From NCBI GenBank assembly GCA_001414345.1, contig LLCB01000022.1, forward strand, positions 282,597 through 346,596: a DNA stretch of 64,000 nucleotides, given 5' to 3'. This DNA comes from Hymenoscyphus infarciens. Its lineage: Eukaryota > Ascomycota > Leotiomycetes > Helotiales > Helotiaceae. A program made the translations under genes and the position numbers. Below are positions 61,474 through 64,000 of this stretch, one piece after another; within the stretch, counting starts at the first letter, position 1; the number at the start of each line of letters is the position of its first letter. The notes beneath the pieces were generated by a model. The model made no database searches. It was not told the origin of the DNA and saw only the letters and a program-made list of their open reading frames with translations.

Positions 61474-61586
61474 TATAACGTATTTTTAGATTAAAAACGC
61501 TCTAAGAAGCTTGAATTTAGAAGGTGAAAACTCTGCTATATATAGAGAGAAAAGAGGTTATATAAGACCTCTCTTTTTCTATAATA
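61474..61586. repeat. TRIM terminal repeat A1
   Basis: 113 bp; contains CGCTCTAAGAAGCTTGAATT and ends CTCTTTTTCTATAATA. Confidence 0.75.
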
Positions 61587-62040
61587 TATCTCTTAGGTCT
61601 AGGAAAACGACAGCTTCCTAGGCTTATAAGCTTAAACTAGATTATAAAAGAGCCTTTTAACTATATCGCTCTCTATTTCTACTCTAGATCCTATAGAGCT
61701 ATATAGATTGTTTTAAACTCCTAAACAGCGATTCTAGATAATATTTAAGAGTAAAGTCTCACTTCTAGATCCTGTCTAACTTTCTCTCTTATACTCTAGC
61801 TCTAACTCTACTTTAGTTCTAGCTTTAGTATCTTTAGTAAAAATAGTAAGTAGTGTTTATAGATATAGTAGCTCGTAGTTAGCGTTGTATTTATATACTA
61901 GCTTCGTAGAGTACTAGGCTTCTGAATTCGAATATATCTTCGAGCACCTCTTAGAGTAAGCTAGCGCGCCGCTAGGCTTCTAGTTTTGAAAAGGTACCTC
62001 TAAGAGTAGTAGTAGCTAGCTTCGTAGCTAAGCTTATATA

Positions 62041-62167
62041 AGCTCGTCGAGAGAGTAAGCTACTAAATTAAGATATACTAGCTTCGTAGCTAGGCTTTTA
62101 TTATATAAGCTCGTCGAGAGAGTAAGCTACTAAATTAAGATATACTAGCTTCGTAGCTAGGCTTTTA
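62041..62167. repeat. 67-bp tandem duplication inside TRIM segment B1
   Basis: A 60-bp unit at 62041-62100 is repeated at 62108-62167 with a 7-bp TTATATA spacer. It includes AGCTCGTCGAGAGAGTAAGC and ACTAGCTTCGTAGCTAGGC. B2 lacks this tandem, which accounts for much of the length difference between B1 and B2. Confidence 0.85.
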
Positions 62168-62322
62168 TATACTTATTAAACGTAAGTATTAAGAGGTTAG
62201 TTATACTAACTAATAGCGAAGAGCGTTCTAAATACGTTATAATACGTTAAATACGTAGGTAGAAGTTATAAGAGTATATTATAAGTGTAAAGTATACTAT
62301 ATATATAAACCGGGCTTATAAC

Positions 62323-62435
62323 TATAATATATTTTTAGATTAAAAACGCTCTAAGAAGCTTGAATTTAAGAGATAAAAACTCTACTATATATATAGAGAA
62401 AAGAGGTTATATAAGACCTCTCTTTTTCTATAATA
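62323..62435. repeat. TRIM terminal repeat A2 (central)
   Basis: 113 bp, the shared middle repeat of the dimer. Confidence 0.75.
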
Positions 62436-63125
62436 TACCTCTTAGGTCTAGGAAAACGATAGCTTCCTAGGCTTATAAATTTAAACTAGATTATAAAAGA
62501 ACCTCTTAACTACATCGCTCTCTATTTCTACTATAAAGAAAACCTATAGAGCTATATATATTACTTTAAACTCTTAAATAGCGATTCTATAGTATTTAAG
62601 AGTAAAGTCTTACTTCTAGATTCTATTCAACTTCCTCTCTTATACTCTAGCACGTTATTAGCTCTAGCTTTAGTAAAGACAGCGAATAGCGTTCGTAGAT
62701 ATAGTAGCTAGTAGTTAGCGTTGTATTTATACTAGCTTCGTAGAGTACTAGGCTTTCGAATCGTCTTATTAAGCACCTCTTAGAGTAGCTAGCACGCTAC
62801 TAGGCTTCTGATTTATAATACCTACTCGTAGTAGAGCTTTCGCTATATTCGAAGTTAAGAGTGTTCTATAGAAGAGTTCTATCTACGCTTATTAGAAGAG
62901 TTCTTATTCGCGCTTATTAAGAAAGTCTTATATTCGAAGTAAGAAGAGCTATACTCGTAGTAGAGCTTCTAAATACTCGTCGAACGTGAGTATCGAGGGG
63001 TTAGTTACGCTAGCTAATAGCGAAGAGCGTTCTAAATACGTTGTAATACGTTAAATACGTAAGTAGAAGTTATAGAGTATACTATAAGTATAAAGTACAC
63101 TATAAGTGTAAACCGGGCTTATAAC

Positions 63126-63238
63126 TATAACGTATTTTTAGGTTGAAAACGCTCTAAGAAGCTTGAATTTAAGAGGTGAAAACTCTACTATATATATAGA
63201 GAAAAGGGGTTACGTAAGACCTCTCTTTTTCTATAATA
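63126..63238. repeat. TRIM terminal repeat A3
   Basis: 113 bp, followed by the ATAGA duplication. Confidence 0.75.
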
Positions 63239-63243
63239 ATAGA

Positions 63244-64000
63244 GCTTATACTACCTCTCTTTTCTCTAACTTATTATCCTTCTCTCTACTCTTCTAAGTA
63301 TAAGAAGCCTAAACTAGCTCTTCCTCTACCTCTTTCTTATAAGAACGCTTCTTATCTTAATAACCTCTTATAATAGACTTAGAAGAGAATACTTATAAAC
63401 TCTTTAAGTAGGCCTTAAAGAGGACCTAAACCTAGGTTTAGATAGAGGTTCTATCCTCTATAGTACTATATAAGAACTATTAAATATTAGTAATTAAAAC
63501 CCTTCTAATAAATAAGAAGTACTTATAATAACCTTAGTATAAAGCGTCTAAGTCTCTTTTAGAAGAGTAAACTATAACTTTAAACTATTCTTTAGTACTT
63601 CTATACTAGTAATAACTAATACCTTATCTAAGGCCTTAGTAGCTCTTTTAATCTCCTTCTTCCTCTTCTTAAGCTTAAGCTTATTAAACTTCTTTCTTAT
63701 AAACTATAGTAACTATCTAAGTTAAAATAGATTTAGTATATATTTAAGATTAAACTTACTAGGATATATATAGTATTCTACTCTATATAGTACCTATACT
63801 TCTTTAACTTAGCCTTCTTAAAAGCGTATATATAATCTCTATTCTAAGATTTTACTTAAAGATACTAAACGTAGTAGATTTAGTAAGTAGCTAGAAGTAT
63901 ACTAAGAGGATATAGGAGAGGCATTTTACTATATTAGATTAGCTCTAAATTAAGCTTAATTAAGAGGAGAAAGACTTACTTTTATATATATATATAATAT
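63244..64000 (+). other. E0 3' region, continues beyond the window
   Basis: Reverse complement of the E1/E2 segment between the chromodomain and the polypurine-side LTR (E1 about 46290 down to 45510). It begins in register with the sequence left of the TRIM. The corresponding E1/E2 stretch is Lys/Glu-codon rich on one strand, but no protein can be identified. The 3' LTR should follow about 0.5 kb outside the window. Confidence 0.7.

Larger units (their letters stand above)
61474..63238. mobile_element. TRIM-like element with three terminal repeats (A-B-A-B-A)
   Basis: 1765 bp flanked by the 5-bp duplication ATAGA (61469-61473, 63239-63243). Three 113-bp repeats A (61474-61586, 62323-62435, 63126-63238) alternate with two related internal segments B (61587-62322, 736 bp; 62436-63125, 690 bp). 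A starts TATAACGT or a variant and ends CTATAATA. No coding frame is visible. Short LTRs, no genes and tandem sharing of LTRs are features of terminal-repeat retrotransposons in miniature. It keeps more CG and CA than its surroundings, so it is younger or less mutated. Confidence 0.72.
44074..64000 (+). mobile_element. Ty3/gypsy chromovirus E0, interrupted by three insertions and cut by window end
   Basis: Pieces of one plus-strand element: 5' LTR 44074-44447, start of internal region 44448-44510, gag/protease/RT 50149-53885, RNase H/integrase/chromodomain and 3' region 59498-61473, and more 3' region 63244-64000. Removing E1, E2 and the TRIM, together with one copy of each target duplication, restores continuity. 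Across E1, AGCTTATTAT joins TACTTTTT, matching the uninterrupted stretch seen in reverse complement in E2. About 6.9 kb of E0 is in the window. Judged by the matching parts of E1, roughly 0.5 kb of internal DNA plus the 3' LTR lie beyond the right edge. Every open frame is destroyed by RIP. Confidence 0.75.

Noticed and set aside
61180..64000. A separate inverted third copy of the E1/E2 family
   Set aside because: This sequence runs on without a break from the E0 chromodomain and is better explained as the shared 3' region of E0, split by the TRIM.
40961..64000. Centromere, telomere or CRISPR-like array
   Set aside because: No telomeric repeats or regularly spaced identical repeats; most of the AT-rich block parses as retrotransposons altered by RIP.

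Overview
This window looks like nuclear DNA of a filamentous ascomycete (Pezizomycotina, most plausibly Leotiomycetes). Genes on both strands carry short GT-AG introns, mostly 48-90 bp. There is one clear fungal orthologue after another. A gene-rich left part (about 1-41 kb) ends abruptly at an AT-rich block (about 41-64 kb) almost devoid of CA and TG dinucleotides, the signature of repeat-induced point mutation (RIP). Species was not determined.

Gene-rich part. In order: the 3' end of NOC4 (ribosome biogenesis, +); a Sel1-repeat protein (+); a MeaB-like bZIP regulator (-) between two unusually long non-coding stretches; a five-finger CCCH protein of the ZC3H3/Red5 type (-), divergent from the TFIIF beta subunit (+); an F-box-like protein (-); COP9 signalosome subunit 4 (+); an SGNH/GDSL hydrolase (-), divergent from the spindle-checkpoint kinase MPS1 (+); a small Cys-rich/coiled-coil protein (+); and an amino-acid permease (+). 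Most are housekeeping genes in RNA metabolism, transcription, protein turnover and mitosis. They are neighbours, not an operon or biosynthetic cluster.

Transition (32-41 kb). A 481-bp hAT-like miniature element with an 8-bp target duplication is followed by a 2EXR-type gene. A decayed multi-exon locus comes next, then a BTB/POZ pseudogene with a CAA-to-TAA stop, and an intact 348-aa orphan gene just before the AT-rich block.

AT-rich block (41-64 kb). Most of it can be parsed as one nest. A Ty3/gypsy chromovirus (E0, + strand) starts at 44074 and runs off the right edge. It was invaded by two oppositely oriented 5.6-kb elements, E1 (44511-50143, duplication ATTAT) and E2 (53886-59492, duplication CGTAT), each with two 496-bp LTRs. 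A 1765-bp TRIM-like element with three 113-bp terminal repeats also inserted (61474-63238, duplication ATAGA). E1 and E2 share LTRs and both ends with E0, but their middle is replaced by repeat-rich DNA without recognisable reverse transcriptase, so they look like non-autonomous derivatives. RIP has changed the zinc-knuckle cysteines to tyrosine and damaged the RT catalytic motif. About 3 kb at the left of the block (40961-44073) remains unrecognised apart from one solo TRIM repeat. All exon coordinates were read by eye.
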